Of a stretch of 37,415 bases of DNA, positions 1 through 7,947 are shown in pieces. How positions within the stretch are numbered: the stretch's first letter is position 1; each line of letters starts with the position of its first letter. Origin of the DNA: an uncultured Brevibacillus sp. (GTDB taxonomy: Bacteria; Bacillota; Bacilli; Brevibacillales; Brevibacillaceae); NCBI RefSeq assembly GCF_947502445.1, contig NZ_CANMZW010000051.1, forward strand, positions 1 through 37,415, written 5' to 3'. Made by a program: the position numbers and the translations under genes. Below the pieces are notes generated by a model that was given only the letters and a program-made list of their open reading frames with translations, was not told the DNA's origin and did no database searches.

Positions 1-75
1 CCGCCGTATACCGGACGGTACGTACGGTGGTGTGGGAGGTCGGCTACTCAACTAATGGGTAGCCTCCTACCCGAT
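1..75 (+). mobile_element. 3' end of a group II intron (domains V and VI), cut by the window edge
   Basis: Positions 1-30 fold as a domain V-like hairpin: CCGCCGTA pairs with TACGGTGG (one G-T wobble), then a CG bulge and an upper stem TACC/GGTA. It is followed by a domain VI-like stem, GGCTACTC (42-49) with GGGTAGCC (57-64), extended below by GGG-AGG against CCT-A-CCC. This leaves A69 bulged, the expected branch point, with the 3' splice site about 6 nt downstream (ending GAT at about 75). The usual maturase ORF would lie off the left edge. The 3' flank starts TTT, which would fit a terminator-targeting group IIC-type insertion, but that subclass is a guess. Confidence 0.6.
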
Positions 76-88
76 TTTACACGAAGAC

Positions 89-113
89 AGGCTGCCGAGC
101 TTTAGGGCAGCCT
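89..113. repeat. GC-rich stem-loop, possible terminator
   Basis: AGGCTGCC (89-96) and GGCAGCCT (106-113) form a perfect 8-bp stem with a 9-nt loop. It lies downstream of the minus-strand small gene at 157-309 and could end it, although no strong U tract follows on either strand. A related hairpin sharing the GGCTGCCGAG core sits at 37341-37365, suggesting a recurring terminator motif in this genome. Confidence 0.4.
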
Positions 114-156
114 TAGGATGGGGGAGAGAGTTTCCCATTCTTTTTTCTTCGTATCT

Positions 157-309
157 TTAATCTTTTAGCTCGGTAATTACTTTTGAAGCACGTTTTTCAT
201 CTGGGGTAGGGAACATTTGATATTGATGCTGAAGCTCGATTTCCTTTTCATTTAATTCGCTTGTCGTTTTTTGCTCAGCTTGTCCGTTGTGTTTATCGCT
301 ATTTTCCAC
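157..309 (-). CDS. Small hydrophilic protein, 50 aa, unknown function
   Basis: A GTG-started frame of 50 codons reads MENSDKHNGQ at the N-terminus and ends in ...VITELKD followed by TAA. The start is supported by a strong ribosome binding site, GGGAGGTGA, about 6 nt upstream of GTG. The protein is highly charged, rich in Gln, Glu and Lys, has no Cys, no signal peptide and no membrane segment, and looks like a small soluble helical protein. It lies downstream of, and in the same direction as, the lipoprotein gene at 384-2387, about 75 nt away. I do not recognise the family and assign no function. The good Shine-Dalgarno and codon pattern argue that it is translated. Confidence 0.6.
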   Translation of the reverse strand: MENSDKHNGQAEQKTTSELNEKEIELQHQYQMFPTPDEKRASKVITELKD

Positions 310-332
310 GACCAGTCACCTCCCTCAAAGGA

Positions 333-385
333 GTAGGGTGTACAACAACTCCCTACTTTATCCCAAAAAGAGGAAAATGCTCTTT
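333..385 (-). terminator. Two weak stem-loops after the lipoprotein gene
   Basis: On the minus strand AAAGAG/CTCTTT (385-367) runs straight into a T tract (369-365) and overlaps the stop codon of the lipoprotein gene. A second stem GTAGGG/CCCTAC (356-333) follows. Either could be a leaky terminator that lets some transcription reach the small gene at 157-309. Both stems are only 6 bp, so confidence is low. Confidence 0.3.
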
Positions 386-2387
386 ATCGTTTAATCGGCA
401 GCGAATAGTAGCCAAACGCTAAATCAAGCAAGGCGCTGGCTTCTTGGCGCTTCAGTAAATCTTTTGCGCGGAATGTGAAAGAGCCATCTGCGTTTATCTT
501 CGTATCAGGATCGACGATGCCTTGTGAAACAAGAGCAGTGATCGCATCTGCTGCCCATGTGTCAGCTGTGTCTTGCAGCGTCACTTTGCTGGTTGCCACA
601 GGCTCAAGCTGCTTCAAGTTTTGAATCATGACAGCAGCGACTTGTCTCGTGATTGGTGCCGCTGGGTTCAAATGAGGGATGCCCGCGGCCAATTGCTGTC
701 TAAGCCCGTCTTCACTCCCGGCCATTACGTAATGGCCTTCTGCTTTGATCAGGGCGTCAGCAAATTCGCCTTGTGTCATGGGCCCTGTAGGATCAAATTT
801 ACTTCCTGATTTCGCTCCCATAATGGAAAAGGCGCTGAGGTTGTTGATAGGGGTCTTATAGCTGCTAGTGTTAGGGACGTCTGAGTAGGTCTTTTCCATT
901 TCCATTTCCATTTTTTGTGATTCGCCAGCAAGGTTAACGCCTTTTTCCGTTGTATAATAGAAGTATTTGATGTTACCGTTTTTGCCTTCCTTGAACGCGA
1001 TTTTTTCGCCTTCCTCATCTACAAATAGCAATGGGTGAATCATTCGCAGCTTTTGTTTACCGGTTGCCTCACTCTCAAGCACGAGTGATCCATTCTCATA
1101 GGTAATAGAATTGCGTGTCCAATAGGCACGCGTATTTTGATACAGCCCGAAATATTTTTGCGCATCCGCTTCACTCAAGGGCAAGTAAACAGGCTCAGCT
1201 TTTTTTTCTGTTTCTGGGAAATAATGATCCATGAATTCTTTGTAAATATCAGCGCTAACCATTGAATCATTGTTGTAGGACATGAAAAAGCCGGTTTTAT
1301 GTTCCGGGATCAAAACCATCAGGGAAGAATGGCCTGGCATGTTTCCGCCCTTCAAAACAACGTGCTGACCATTTGTATACTCTGGAAAATAGTTTTCAAA
1401 GCCTACGGTTGTGATCGGGATGTCATCCGCGAAAATCTGGTGCGTATGCATCAAATCCAAGCTTTTCTGGCTGACGATTTCCTTGCCGTCAAATTTTCCG
1501 TTTTGCAGCTGCATGATCATGTACTTTGCCATGTCTTCTGCTGTTGATATAATGCTTCCCTGCGGACCATCAGTTGGAGCGTGTCCTTCTAGCGGACGTT
1601 GCTCGCCAGTATTATAGTAATTGGCAGCCATTCTCTTCATGAGCTCAGGCTTCAAACGTACACTGGTCGAGGCCATTCCGAGAGGCTCAAACACTTTTTC
1701 ATCCATATACTGGGCAAAGGGGATTCCACTTGCTTTTTCCACGGCGTAGCCAGCGAGTAAGAATCCTGTATTATCATACGTATAGACTTCGCCAGGTGGT
1801 CGGATGACGGTCGGCATGTGCTTTGGAAGGAATTCATCCATAGAGATGTCCTGCCCGATGTATTGTGGACCGGTAAAGGTAGTTTCGTCCGGCAATTCGA
1901 AGCCGGGTGTGTAGGTGAGCAATTCGTACATGGTGACAGGTTTTCCTGTCTTATTAGGAATTTTTAGTCCACCGAGATATTCCTCTATATTGCGATGCAG
2001 GTCAATTTTACCCGCATCGACTTGCTGCATGGCAGCCAAGGCGGTAAAGGTTTTCGATACGGAGCCAATTTGGAACACCGTGTCTTTATCAACAGGGATT
2101 TTCTTTTCCTTGTCAGCAAAGCCGTAGCCTTTGTTCACGATGACTTTGGCATCACGAACGACAACAAAGCTGGAACCAGCCACATTAAATTCTTTCATTT
2201 TAGCTGCAAATAGTGGATCAGCAAATGCTTCTACTTCTTTGGCATCCGCTGGTCCTTTTATGCTGGTTTCAGCAATGGAAGCAGTCTGTTTTGATTCCAC
2301 AGCACCAAGCGTATGCGTGCATGCGGCAATCAAGGTCGTGGAGAGCAGAAAAACAGTGAGACTCATTTTTTGAATAGCTTTTTTCAT
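384..2387 (-). CDS. Serine beta-lactamase-fold lipoprotein with C-terminal S-layer homology region
   Basis: 667-residue exported protein of the class C beta-lactamase / penicillin-binding-like family (Pfam Beta-lactamase). I use the ATG at 2387, not an upstream one at 2456, because AAGGAG precedes it by 8 nt and a lipoprotein signal peptide starts there (MKKAIQKM, lipobox LIAAC with Cys23). The catalytic Ser-x-x-Lys is SVSK (Ser109-Lys112 from this start) and the second motif is YDN (about 204-206). The last ~140 residues look like degenerate SLH repeats (GPMTQGEFADALIK, AAPITRQVAAVMIQ and a third copy ending RQEASALLDLAFGYY). Likely role: D-amino-acid peptidase or esterase at the envelope; the true substrate cannot be read from the sequence. 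A lipid anchor plus an SLH tail is unusual. Confidence 0.85.
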   Translation of the reverse strand: MKKAIQKMSLTVFLLSTTLIAACTHTLGAVESKQTASIAETSIKGPADAKEVEAFADPLFAAKMKEFNVAGSSFVVVRDAKVIVNKGYGFADKEKKIPVDKDTVFQIGSVSKTFTALAAMQQVDAGKIDLHRNIEEYLGGLKIPNKTGKPVTMYELLTYTPGFELPDETTFTGPQYIGQDISMDEFLPKHMPTVIRPPGEVYTYDNTGFLLAGYAVEKASGIPFAQYMDEKVFEPLGMASTSVRLKPELMKRMAANYYNTGEQRPLEGHAPTDGPQGSIISTAEDMAKYMIMQLQNGKFDGKEIVSQKSLDLMHTHQIFADDIPITTVGFENYFPEYTNGQHVVLKGGNMPGHSSLMVLIPEHKTGFFMSYNNDSMVSADIYKEFMDHYFPETEKKAEPVYLPLSEADAQKYFGLYQNTRAYWTRNSITYENGSLVLESEATGKQKLRMIHPLLFVDEEGEKIAFKEGKNGNIKYFYYTTEKGVNLAGESQKMEMEMEKTYSDVPNTSSYKTPINNLSAFSIMGAKSGSKFDPTGPMTQGEFADALIKAEGHYVMAGSEDGLRQQLAAGIPHLNPAAPITRQVAAVMIQNLKQLEPVATSKVTLQDTADTWAADAITALVSQGIVDPDTKINADGSFTFRAKDLLKRQEASALLDLAFGYYSLPIKR

Positions 2388-2537
2388 GTCGATTCTCCTT
2401 TTTGTTTTGGCAACACGTTTTGGCGCATCCGACTCGGAGAGTGAGCGCTTGAGCACAGTATGGCAAAGCTCGTGTCATACTCGGTAGTTACTTCCTGTCA
2501 TTACTTTTCCGATTTACAAAAAAGCTGCGGTATTTTG

Positions 2538-2551
2538 ATGTCATATGACAT
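2538..2551. promoter_or_regulatory. Perfect 14-bp palindrome, candidate response-regulator operator
   Basis: ATGTCATATGACAT is a perfect palindrome about 100 bp upstream of the sensor/kinase operon and in the 260-bp gap it shares with the divergent lipoprotein gene. NarL-type regulators, like the one fused in the downstream kinase, often bind short palindromes, so autoregulation is a reasonable inference. Nothing else in the 2388-2647 gap stands out beyond the RBS of the next gene. Confidence 0.35.
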
Positions 2552-2647
2552 TTTGGCACTGGCTCATGTGACGCGCAGCGGATTACGGTAAGGGCAGACC
2601 GTCATCAGTGTGTCGGAAAAGGTACAGACAGGAGAGAGTTAGTTTAG

Positions 2648-3235
2648 ATGAAAAGAGCGATCATACGTAACGTTCAAAATGTTATCTTTTTGCTGTATAC
2701 ATTTGGTTCGGGTGTATTTTACTTTTGTTTTTACTTGATCAGTATCGTGCTTGGCTTGGCATTGTCATTTACCGTAGTGGGAATTCCATTGCTCACCAAT
2801 GTGCTGCGTACAACCCAGGCTTTTGTCCAGCATGAACGTATTCAGACGAAGATTTACACCGATATTTCTATTGAGCCGTTGGCAGCCAGACAAAGAGCAG
2901 AGGGAAATCAATGGAGACAGGCAAAGGTGGAATTAACGAATAGGAAAAATTGGATATCGGTTTATTGGCTGATGCAAAAATTCATCCTAGGGTGCATTTG
3001 TCTGGTGATCGGAGTGCTCATCTACATTGGACCTGTTTTGTTTGCGTTCGTACCGTTACTCTATCCGTATTTGGAGTTATATGTTTTCGGGATTCCTGTG
3101 GATTCAGAGCTGAGGGCATTGCAAATTATGGCTGTGGGATTCATACTCATGATCGGGTGCTCCAAGATTGGGAACGGACTCGTACAGATCATTGGTGGGT
3201 ACACGCGCTTGATGTTCAAAGCAATTAGGAGATGA
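2648..3235 (+). CDS. Membrane 'putative sensor' domain protein
   Basis: 195-residue membrane protein with four hydrophobic stretches: about residues 10-50 (two adjoining segments), 108-138 and 155-180. A charged cytoplasmic-looking loop (about 65-105) separates the pairs. The layout matches the putative-sensor domain that is usually fused to, or encoded beside, DesK/NreB-type histidine kinases. AGGAGAG precedes the ATG. Only 4 bp separate it from the kinase gene, so the two are almost certainly co-transcribed and probably form one signalling unit, with this protein as sensing or accessory subunit. The signal is unknown. I recognise the family from layout, not from a conserved catalytic motif. 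Confidence 0.7.
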   Translation: MKRAIIRNVQNVIFLLYTFGSGVFYFCFYLISIVLGLALSFTVVGIPLLTNVLRTTQAFVQHERIQTKIYTDISIEPLAARQRAEGNQWRQAKVELTNRKNWISVYWLMQKFILGCICLVIGVLIYIGPVLFAFVPLLYPYLELYVFGIPVDSELRALQIMAVGFILMIGCSKIGNGLVQIIGGYTRLMFKAIRR

Positions 3236-3239
3236 TGGT

Positions 3240-5048
3240 TTGTTAGATATCGTAAAACAATGGGCCTGGTATGACTGGGTGATGTTTTTAATACGACTGT
3301 TCATTTGCTCTTCACTCACCGTTACGACTATACAATTTGAAGATTATCTTACTTTGCCCTTATGGATCGTTGTACTCTGGGGAATTATGGCTTTTTCCGT
3401 CCCGTGGATCTGTTTAATGCTGAGCTACCGCTATTACCTGATTGCAGAAATGCTCTTGTTTGGCGGACTATCCCTTTATCTCACGTCTTTGTTTCCTGAG
3501 GCGTACCTTACGTTTTTGACACCAGCTTTTTTGATTGCTGCCAATAGTGCGGAGAAATCATATCGCTGGTCTGCTCCGATTACGATTGGTTTACTTCCGC
3601 TGCTGATGATGCTGTTTTCGCGGGAAATTGATGTGTGGGGGATTTTTCTGCAGGTCGGCCTTGCTTATGTGATCGGATTTGTCTTTCATTTGCTCATCGT
3701 CAATCATCGGCAAAATGAAATAATCCGCAAGCAAAATAGTGTGTTGGAGCAGTACCTCACCCAAATCGAGAGAGTGACGCTGTTGGAGGAGCGAAATCGG
3801 CTTTCCAAGGACCTGCATGACACGATGGGGCATTCGTATACCTCGATTATCATGGGGCTGGAAACCTTGCGTCCGGATGTGGCGTCGCAGGAAGGGGAGC
3901 AAAAGCTCGATTCCCTTTTACAGCTCGCTCGAAAAAGCATGGAGGAAGTGCGAGGGTACTTGCATCAGATGGAGTCACCACAAGAGACGCTTCCATTGGT
4001 TCATACGCTGAGGCAGGTTGCGGAGGAGTTTCAGACACATGCCAACGTGAATGTGCGGTTTCGGACGATCGGGGAAGAGTATCCAGTGGGTAAGCAGGTG
4101 AAAATGACCTTGTTTCGCTGCTTGCAGGAATCTTTGACGAATGCCGTACGTCACGGTCAAGCGACAAGCATTGTCGTTTCTCTGCATTTTGAGCCGGAAC
4201 AGACGAGGCTGGAAGTACAGGATAATGGTCACGGGGTGGAAAATGGGAAGGATGGCTTCGGGATCACAGCGATGAAGGAAAGGGCCGCTCATTTGCAAGG
4301 AAGAGTATCCATATACTCAGAGCGGGGAGAAGGAACACTCGTTACGTGTTCAGTTCCGAGGCTGGTAGAGAGCGATGATAGAATCATTCGTTTGTTTATT
4401 GTGGATGACCACTCGTTTATTCGGGAAAGCTTGTGCACTATTCTTGAGGGACAGCGGGATCTTCAAGTAGTAGGGATGGCCGAGGATGGGGCGCAGGCTC
4501 TGGAGCTGTGCGAGGAGCTGGAACCCGATCTCGTGCTGATGGACCTCGAGATGCCGAATATGGACGGGATCACTGCGACAAAACGGTTGAAGGAAAAATG
4601 GCCAGATATTCGTGTCCTTGTCCTGTCTACGTTTCAGGATACCGAGAAAGCCAAGGAAATCATGCGCAGTGGTGCAGACGGCTATCTGTTGAAATCGATT
4701 GAATCGCGTGAGCTTGCGGAAACGATTCGCCTCGTTTATCGAGGTGGTACGATGATTGCTCAGGACTTGTTTCATAAAATGCTGGATGCACAGCCAGGAA
4801 ACGAGCAGAAAGAGTTGCTCGTTGCATCACAAATAAGCGGAAAAGATGATAATTTTTATGGGTTAACGAAGCGGGAGCGGGAGATTTTGCAGATGCTTTC
4901 CAAAGGCATGCGCTATAAAACGATCGCAGCCAAGCTGTATTTGTCAGACGGGACAGTACGTAATTATGCCTCAGCTCTGTATGACAAGCTCGGTGTGCGG
5001 AACCGGGATGATGCGATACAAAAAGCGCAAGAGGAAGGACTGCTGTAA
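3240..5048 (+). CDS. Fused histidine kinase-NarL-type response regulator
   Basis: 602 residues from a TTG start with AGGAG 8 nt upstream. Order: six or so membrane segments (about 10-160), a HisKA_3 dimerisation helix with phospho-acceptor His193 in LSKDLHDTMGHS, a HATPase_c domain (DNGHGV, then GFGITAMKERA) to about 375, a receiver domain from about 383 (IVDDHS; phospho-acceptor Asp435 in LVLMDLEMPN), and a LuxR/NarL HTH at about 541-602 (LTKREREILQML). Kinase and regulator are normally two genes; here there is no stop or start between them (ESDDRIIRLFIVDD). Inserting one base near 4375-4382 would recreate an ATG-started regulator overlapping a kinase that stops soon after, so an ancestral overlap lost by a single-base deletion, or a sequencing error, is possible. 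A rho-independent terminator follows. Confidence 0.85.
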   Translation: MLDIVKQWAWYDWVMFLIRLFICSSLTVTTIQFEDYLTLPLWIVVLWGIMAFSVPWICLMLSYRYYLIAEMLLFGGLSLYLTSLFPEAYLTFLTPAFLIAANSAEKSYRWSAPITIGLLPLLMMLFSREIDVWGIFLQVGLAYVIGFVFHLLIVNHRQNEIIRKQNSVLEQYLTQIERVTLLEERNRLSKDLHDTMGHSYTSIIMGLETLRPDVASQEGEQKLDSLLQLARKSMEEVRGYLHQMESPQETLPLVHTLRQVAEEFQTHANVNVRFRTIGEEYPVGKQVKMTLFRCLQESLTNAVRHGQATSIVVSLHFEPEQTRLEVQDNGHGVENGKDGFGITAMKERAAHLQGRVSIYSERGEGTLVTCSVPRLVESDDRIIRLFIVDDHSFIRESLCTILEGQRDLQVVGMAEDGAQALELCEELEPDLVLMDLEMPNMDGITATKRLKEKWPDIRVLVLSTFQDTEKAKEIMRSGADGYLLKSIESRELAETIRLVYRGGTMIAQDLFHKMLDAQPGNEQKELLVASQISGKDDNFYGLTKREREILQMLSKGMRYKTIAAKLYLSDGTVRNYASALYDKLGVRNRDDAIQKAQEEGLL

Positions 5049-5063
5049 CGTGTAACATGCATT

Positions 5064-5098
5064 AGCCAGGGAGTGTTGGCCCTGGCTTTTTGTTTTTC
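5064..5098 (+). terminator. Rho-independent terminator of the sensor/kinase operon
   Basis: GCCAGGG (5065-5071) pairs with CCCTGGC (5080-5086) across an 8-nt loop and is followed by TTTTTGTTTTT. It begins 16 bp after the kinase stop codon. Confidence 0.85.
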
Positions 5099-5106
5099 CA
5101 ATGTGT

Positions 5107-6054
5107 TCAAGAAAACGAATAGTGAGACGAGAGCTCTGACAAATAGCTTTTCATGCAGTCCAAAAGCTCTGGTGGATGCTTTACCGTCACGTCTTTTCCC
5201 ACGCCGATGAAGAACTTGGCAAAATACAGCACGTCTCGCTTCGCTATGCTGCCTTCCAGCCAGCCGGTTCCATCCTCTCGAATATGGAGCTGGGCTACTA
5301 GGCCTGGTTCAGCCTCACATGCCTGTACGCCCGTTTTGGTCAGCTCTGTCAAAAGTACGAGTTGCTCCTGCTCTTCTACGTGATTGCTGGGGCTGTTACC
5401 GAGGTGCATATGCCATAGATCCCTCGGCTTTGTGTCGGATGGAACCGCAGAATGGATACGGTCACAGCGAAATACGCGAATATCATCGTTTTGGAAGCTA
5501 TAAGCGCGGCAGTACCACAGGCCATTTCTTGTATAGATGCCAATCGGCTGTATATGGCGAGCAGCCCGTTTATCTTTGGATTCGTAATCGATGCGGAGTA
5601 CATTTTGCAGGATCGCTGCGTCGAGGAGGACGGGTAAATACGGTGAGCTGGCTTGTCTGGTCGGTGTAATGAAATCAACACGGTTTCGCATTTGCTCTAT
5701 CCGATCTCGGACGTCTTGCGGCATGAACTGATAAAACTTTTTCAAGGCCGAAGAAGCTTCTGCGGCGAAAGGCAGTGAGGAATAGTGGCGCAGCGCATGA
5801 ATGGCAAAAAAGATGGCGACGGCTTCTTCTTCAGTGAAAGCAATTGGGGGCAAGATTCTTTCCTTTAGCACCTGGTAGCCACCATGTGGACCGACTTCCG
5901 AATACAGGGGCACACCGAGCTCGCTTAGCTCCTGCAAATCTCGCAGGATCGTTCGCGTAGATACGCCAAACTCCTGGGCAAGCTGCTTGACGGTGAACTT
6001 CCGTTTGCGATTGACGGTCAGCATTAATTCCAGCAGTCTCTTGGATTTAGGCAT
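5107..6054 (-). CDS. WYL-domain transcriptional regulator (YafY-like, HTH_11)
   Basis: 315-residue regulator. An N-terminal winged HTH (about 1-60; VKQLAQEFGVSTRTILRDLQEL) is followed by a central linker and a WYL-type ligand-sensing domain (about 140-220, with GIYTRNGLWYCRAYS and FRCDRI) and a C-terminal WCX-like extension. Such proteins usually repress or activate a neighbouring operon in response to a small molecule or nucleotide. It is divergent from the alpha/beta hydrolase at 6165 across 110 bp that contain an inverted repeat (6083-6097), so it probably controls that gene and itself. No strong SD is seen before the ATG at 6054; the start is placed by the family's usual N-terminus. Confidence 0.85.
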   Translation of the reverse strand: MPKSKRLLELMLTVNRKRKFTVKQLAQEFGVSTRTILRDLQELSELGVPLYSEVGPHGGYQVLKERILPPIAFTEEEAVAIFFAIHALRHYSSLPFAAEASSALKKFYQFMPQDVRDRIEQMRNRVDFITPTRQASSPYLPVLLDAAILQNVLRIDYESKDKRAARHIQPIGIYTRNGLWYCRAYSFQNDDIRVFRCDRIHSAVPSDTKPRDLWHMHLGNSPSNHVEEQEQLVLLTELTKTGVQACEAEPGLVAQLHIREDGTGWLEGSIAKRDVLYFAKFFIGVGKDVTVKHPPELLDCMKSYLSELSSHYSFS

Positions 6055-6082
6055 GGATTTTACTATACTCCCGTTTTAATGA

Positions 6083-6097
6083 TGACATGATCTGTCA
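6083..6097. promoter_or_regulatory. Inverted repeat in the WYL regulator/hydrolase intergenic region
   Basis: TGACA-TGATC-TGTCA is a 5-5-5 inverted repeat midway between two divergent genes. It is a candidate operator for the WYL regulator. The only evidence is symmetry and position. Confidence 0.35.
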
Positions 6098-6164
6098 CTA
6101 TTGTCTGTTAGAGTGAAGGAGAAAGCAAGTCATTTACGAGTCAGAAGAAAAAGGAGGAAATGAC

Positions 6165-6986
6165 ATGCCTCATTCCACAGACAATTATTTGGTGACAAGA
6201 AAATATTTTCAATCAGGTGATATCACGCTTTCTTACCTCGACTATGGGGGAGAAAGTCCAAATGTACTGCTCCTGCTGCACGGACATATGAATGATGCGC
6301 GCACCTTTTCCACATTCGCCGCAGCCTTCCAAAAAGATTGGCGAGTAATTGGTTTGGATCAACGTGGTCATGGCTGGAGCGAGCATCCGCCGGAAAAGGA
6401 TTACACAAGAGAGAGCTACGTTAATGACATCCTGAACCTGGTTCGTTCAGAGCTGGGCGGAGGCCCCGTGACGATCGTGGGCCATTCCTTGGGCGGAGTA
6501 AATGCTTTTCAGTTTGCTGCACGCTACCCTGAATGGGTCAAAGCCGTTATCGTAGAGGACATCGGAGTAGAAATTTTCGCTGATTTATCTTTCGTGGAGC
6601 AGCTCCCCGAGCGTTCTGCTTCGTTAAAGGAATTGAGGGAATCGCTTGAGCGTGTAGGTGTGCGAGCCATCGATTATTTTTCTGAGAGTGTATTTGCGGA
6701 TGAAAAAGGATGGGGGTTTCGTACTGATTTAAAAGGAATGAACAGCTCGCAGCAAAACATCAATGGCAGCTGGTGGGAAGACTGGCTTTCCACATCGTGC
6801 CCAATCTTTCTGATTCATGGCAAAAAAAGCTTTGTCTTAGACGCAAATCAGGCAGAGCTGATGGTATCGCGAAGACCAAATACCAAGCTGGAAACCTTTG
6901 AGCAATGCGGTCATGGGGTTCATTCTGAGGATCCAAAAGGCTTTGAGAGGGTCGTGAAGGCTTTTCTTGCTCAGGTTAACATCTAA
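6165..6986 (+). CDS. Alpha/beta-fold hydrolase
   Basis: 273-residue cytoplasmic hydrolase. AAAGGAGG sits 7 nt before the ATG. The family landmarks are clear: oxyanion HG (LLLLHGHMNDA, about 37-47), the DQRGHGWSEHP loop, nucleophile elbow GHSLGG (about 106-111, Ser nucleophile), a late Asp (LDANQ, about 225) and the catalytic His in CGHGVHSED (about 246-252). A cap region lies between the nucleophile and the late Asp. The substrate cannot be assigned; esterase, lactonase or C-C hydrolase are all possible. It is a single-gene unit, divergent from a WYL regulator that probably controls it. Confidence 0.85.
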   Translation: MPHSTDNYLVTRKYFQSGDITLSYLDYGGESPNVLLLLHGHMNDARTFSTFAAAFQKDWRVIGLDQRGHGWSEHPPEKDYTRESYVNDILNLVRSELGGGPVTIVGHSLGGVNAFQFAARYPEWVKAVIVEDIGVEIFADLSFVEQLPERSASLKELRESLERVGVRAIDYFSESVFADEKGWGFRTDLKGMNSSQQNINGSWWEDWLSTSCPIFLIHGKKSFVLDANQAELMVSRRPNTKLETFEQCGHGVHSEDPKGFERVVKAFLAQVNI

Positions 6987-7000
6987 GCGCAGCAAAAAGC

Positions 7001-7044
7001 AAAAGAACAAACAAGACATGCGTGCTGCTATGTCTTGTTTGTTC
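7001..7044 (-). terminator. Strong terminator between convergent hydrolase and IclR genes
   Basis: A perfect 15-bp stem (7005-7019 with 7030-7044) closes a 10-nt loop. Read on the minus strand it is followed by a T-rich run (TTCTTTTGCTTTTT), so it ends the IclR-side operon. On the plus strand it may also help end the hydrolase transcript. Confidence 0.75.
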
Positions 7045-7060
7045 CTGACATCTTAGGTAA

Positions 7061-7861
7061 TCACGATTGTTCTGAAGAGAGTCTGTCTCGTATTTCATCA
7101 GCGCCTTGCTTCAGCCTATCAATAATTTTATGGAAATTCTTTAGTTCCATTCGAGTAGATGGCCCTGAAACACTCAAAGCCGCGAGCAGCTGGCCAGTGG
7201 AATCCTTGACTGGAACAGCAACACATGACAAGCCGTACTCCCATTCTTCTATCTCAAGTGAATATCCATCTGTACAAATTTGAGCTCTGTGCTTCGAAAA
7301 ATCATCATAAGAAGTGATCGTGTTTACCGTCTGACTTTCGAGTGTTGTCTGAGCAAAATAATTGGTAATGTCAGCGTCGGACATGCTTGCTAAATAGACT
7401 TTACCCAACGATGAATTATGCAGGGCACAAGTGGGTGGCAGGATGGATACGAGGATGGAAGCTTCGCCATGCTCACTGTGCAGGATTACAATCTGGTTTT
7501 CGTGTAAAACGCCGATATTTGTGGTTTCGCCGATATCTTGTGCGATTTTCTTTAGTACAGGCTTCGCGACGGAAAGAAGAGTGATATCTTTTTTTGCCTT
7601 TTGTCCATAAATAATGAGAGATTTTCCAAGTCTGTACTCATTTTCAAATAACGGGTCCCGCTCAACTATGCCCCATTTTTCCAAGGTGCTGATTATTCGA
7701 AAAACATTTGCTTTTGGTAAATCCAGGTACTTTGCAAGCTGTGAAATACCCGCAGTACTCTCTGATTTCAGCAAGTAGTCCAAGATTTTCATGGCTCGAT
7801 CGACCATGGCTACATTATATTGCTTCTCGGTAGATTCGTTTTCGATTGTATGCTCGTCCAT
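7061..7861 (-). CDS. IclR-family transcriptional regulator
   Basis: 266-residue regulator with an N-terminal winged HTH (about 18-75; GISQLAKYLDLPKANVFRIISTLEKWG) and a C-terminal IclR effector-binding domain (about 90-255; GETTNIGVLHENQIVILHS, SSLGKVYLASMSD, GLSCVAVPVKDSTGQLLAALSVSGP). I chose the ATG at 7861 because GAAAGGATG lies 6 nt upstream; in-frame ATGs at 7870 and 7912 lack a good SD. It is the last gene of the minus-strand run that begins with the permease at 12222 and probably controls that run through the palindrome at 12249-12265. The effector is presumably a substrate or product of the pathway. Confidence 0.9.
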   Translation of the reverse strand: MDEHTIENESTEKQYNVAMVDRAMKILDYLLKSESTAGISQLAKYLDLPKANVFRIISTLEKWGIVERDPLFENEYRLGKSLIIYGQKAKKDITLLSVAKPVLKKIAQDIGETTNIGVLHENQIVILHSEHGEASILVSILPPTCALHNSSLGKVYLASMSDADITNYFAQTTLESQTVNTITSYDDFSKHRAQICTDGYSLEIEEWEYGLSCVAVPVKDSTGQLLAALSVSGPSTRMELKNFHKIIDRLKQGADEIRDRLSSEQS

Positions 7862-7898
7862 TTTTTTCATCCTTTCAACGTTGCTGGGAAGGCGATAA

Positions 7899-7929
7899 GG
7901 CAGGAGAGCCATAAGCTGGCCTTCCTGCC
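7899..7929 (-). terminator. Stem-loop between the aminotransferase and IclR genes
   Basis: GGCAGGA (7899-7905) pairs with TCCTGCC (7923-7929), with an inner GCCA/TGGC stem. No strong T tract follows (TTATCGCC), so it may be an mRNA-stabilising or partial terminator that lowers regulator expression relative to the enzymes. Confidence 0.4.
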
Positions 7930-7947
7930 TATCTATATCGTGAATGG

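Noticed and set aside
7861..7912. Longer N-terminus for the IclR regulator
   Set aside because: The downstream ATG at 7861 has the properly spaced GAAAGGATG; the extension runs through a stem-loop and is not IclR-like.
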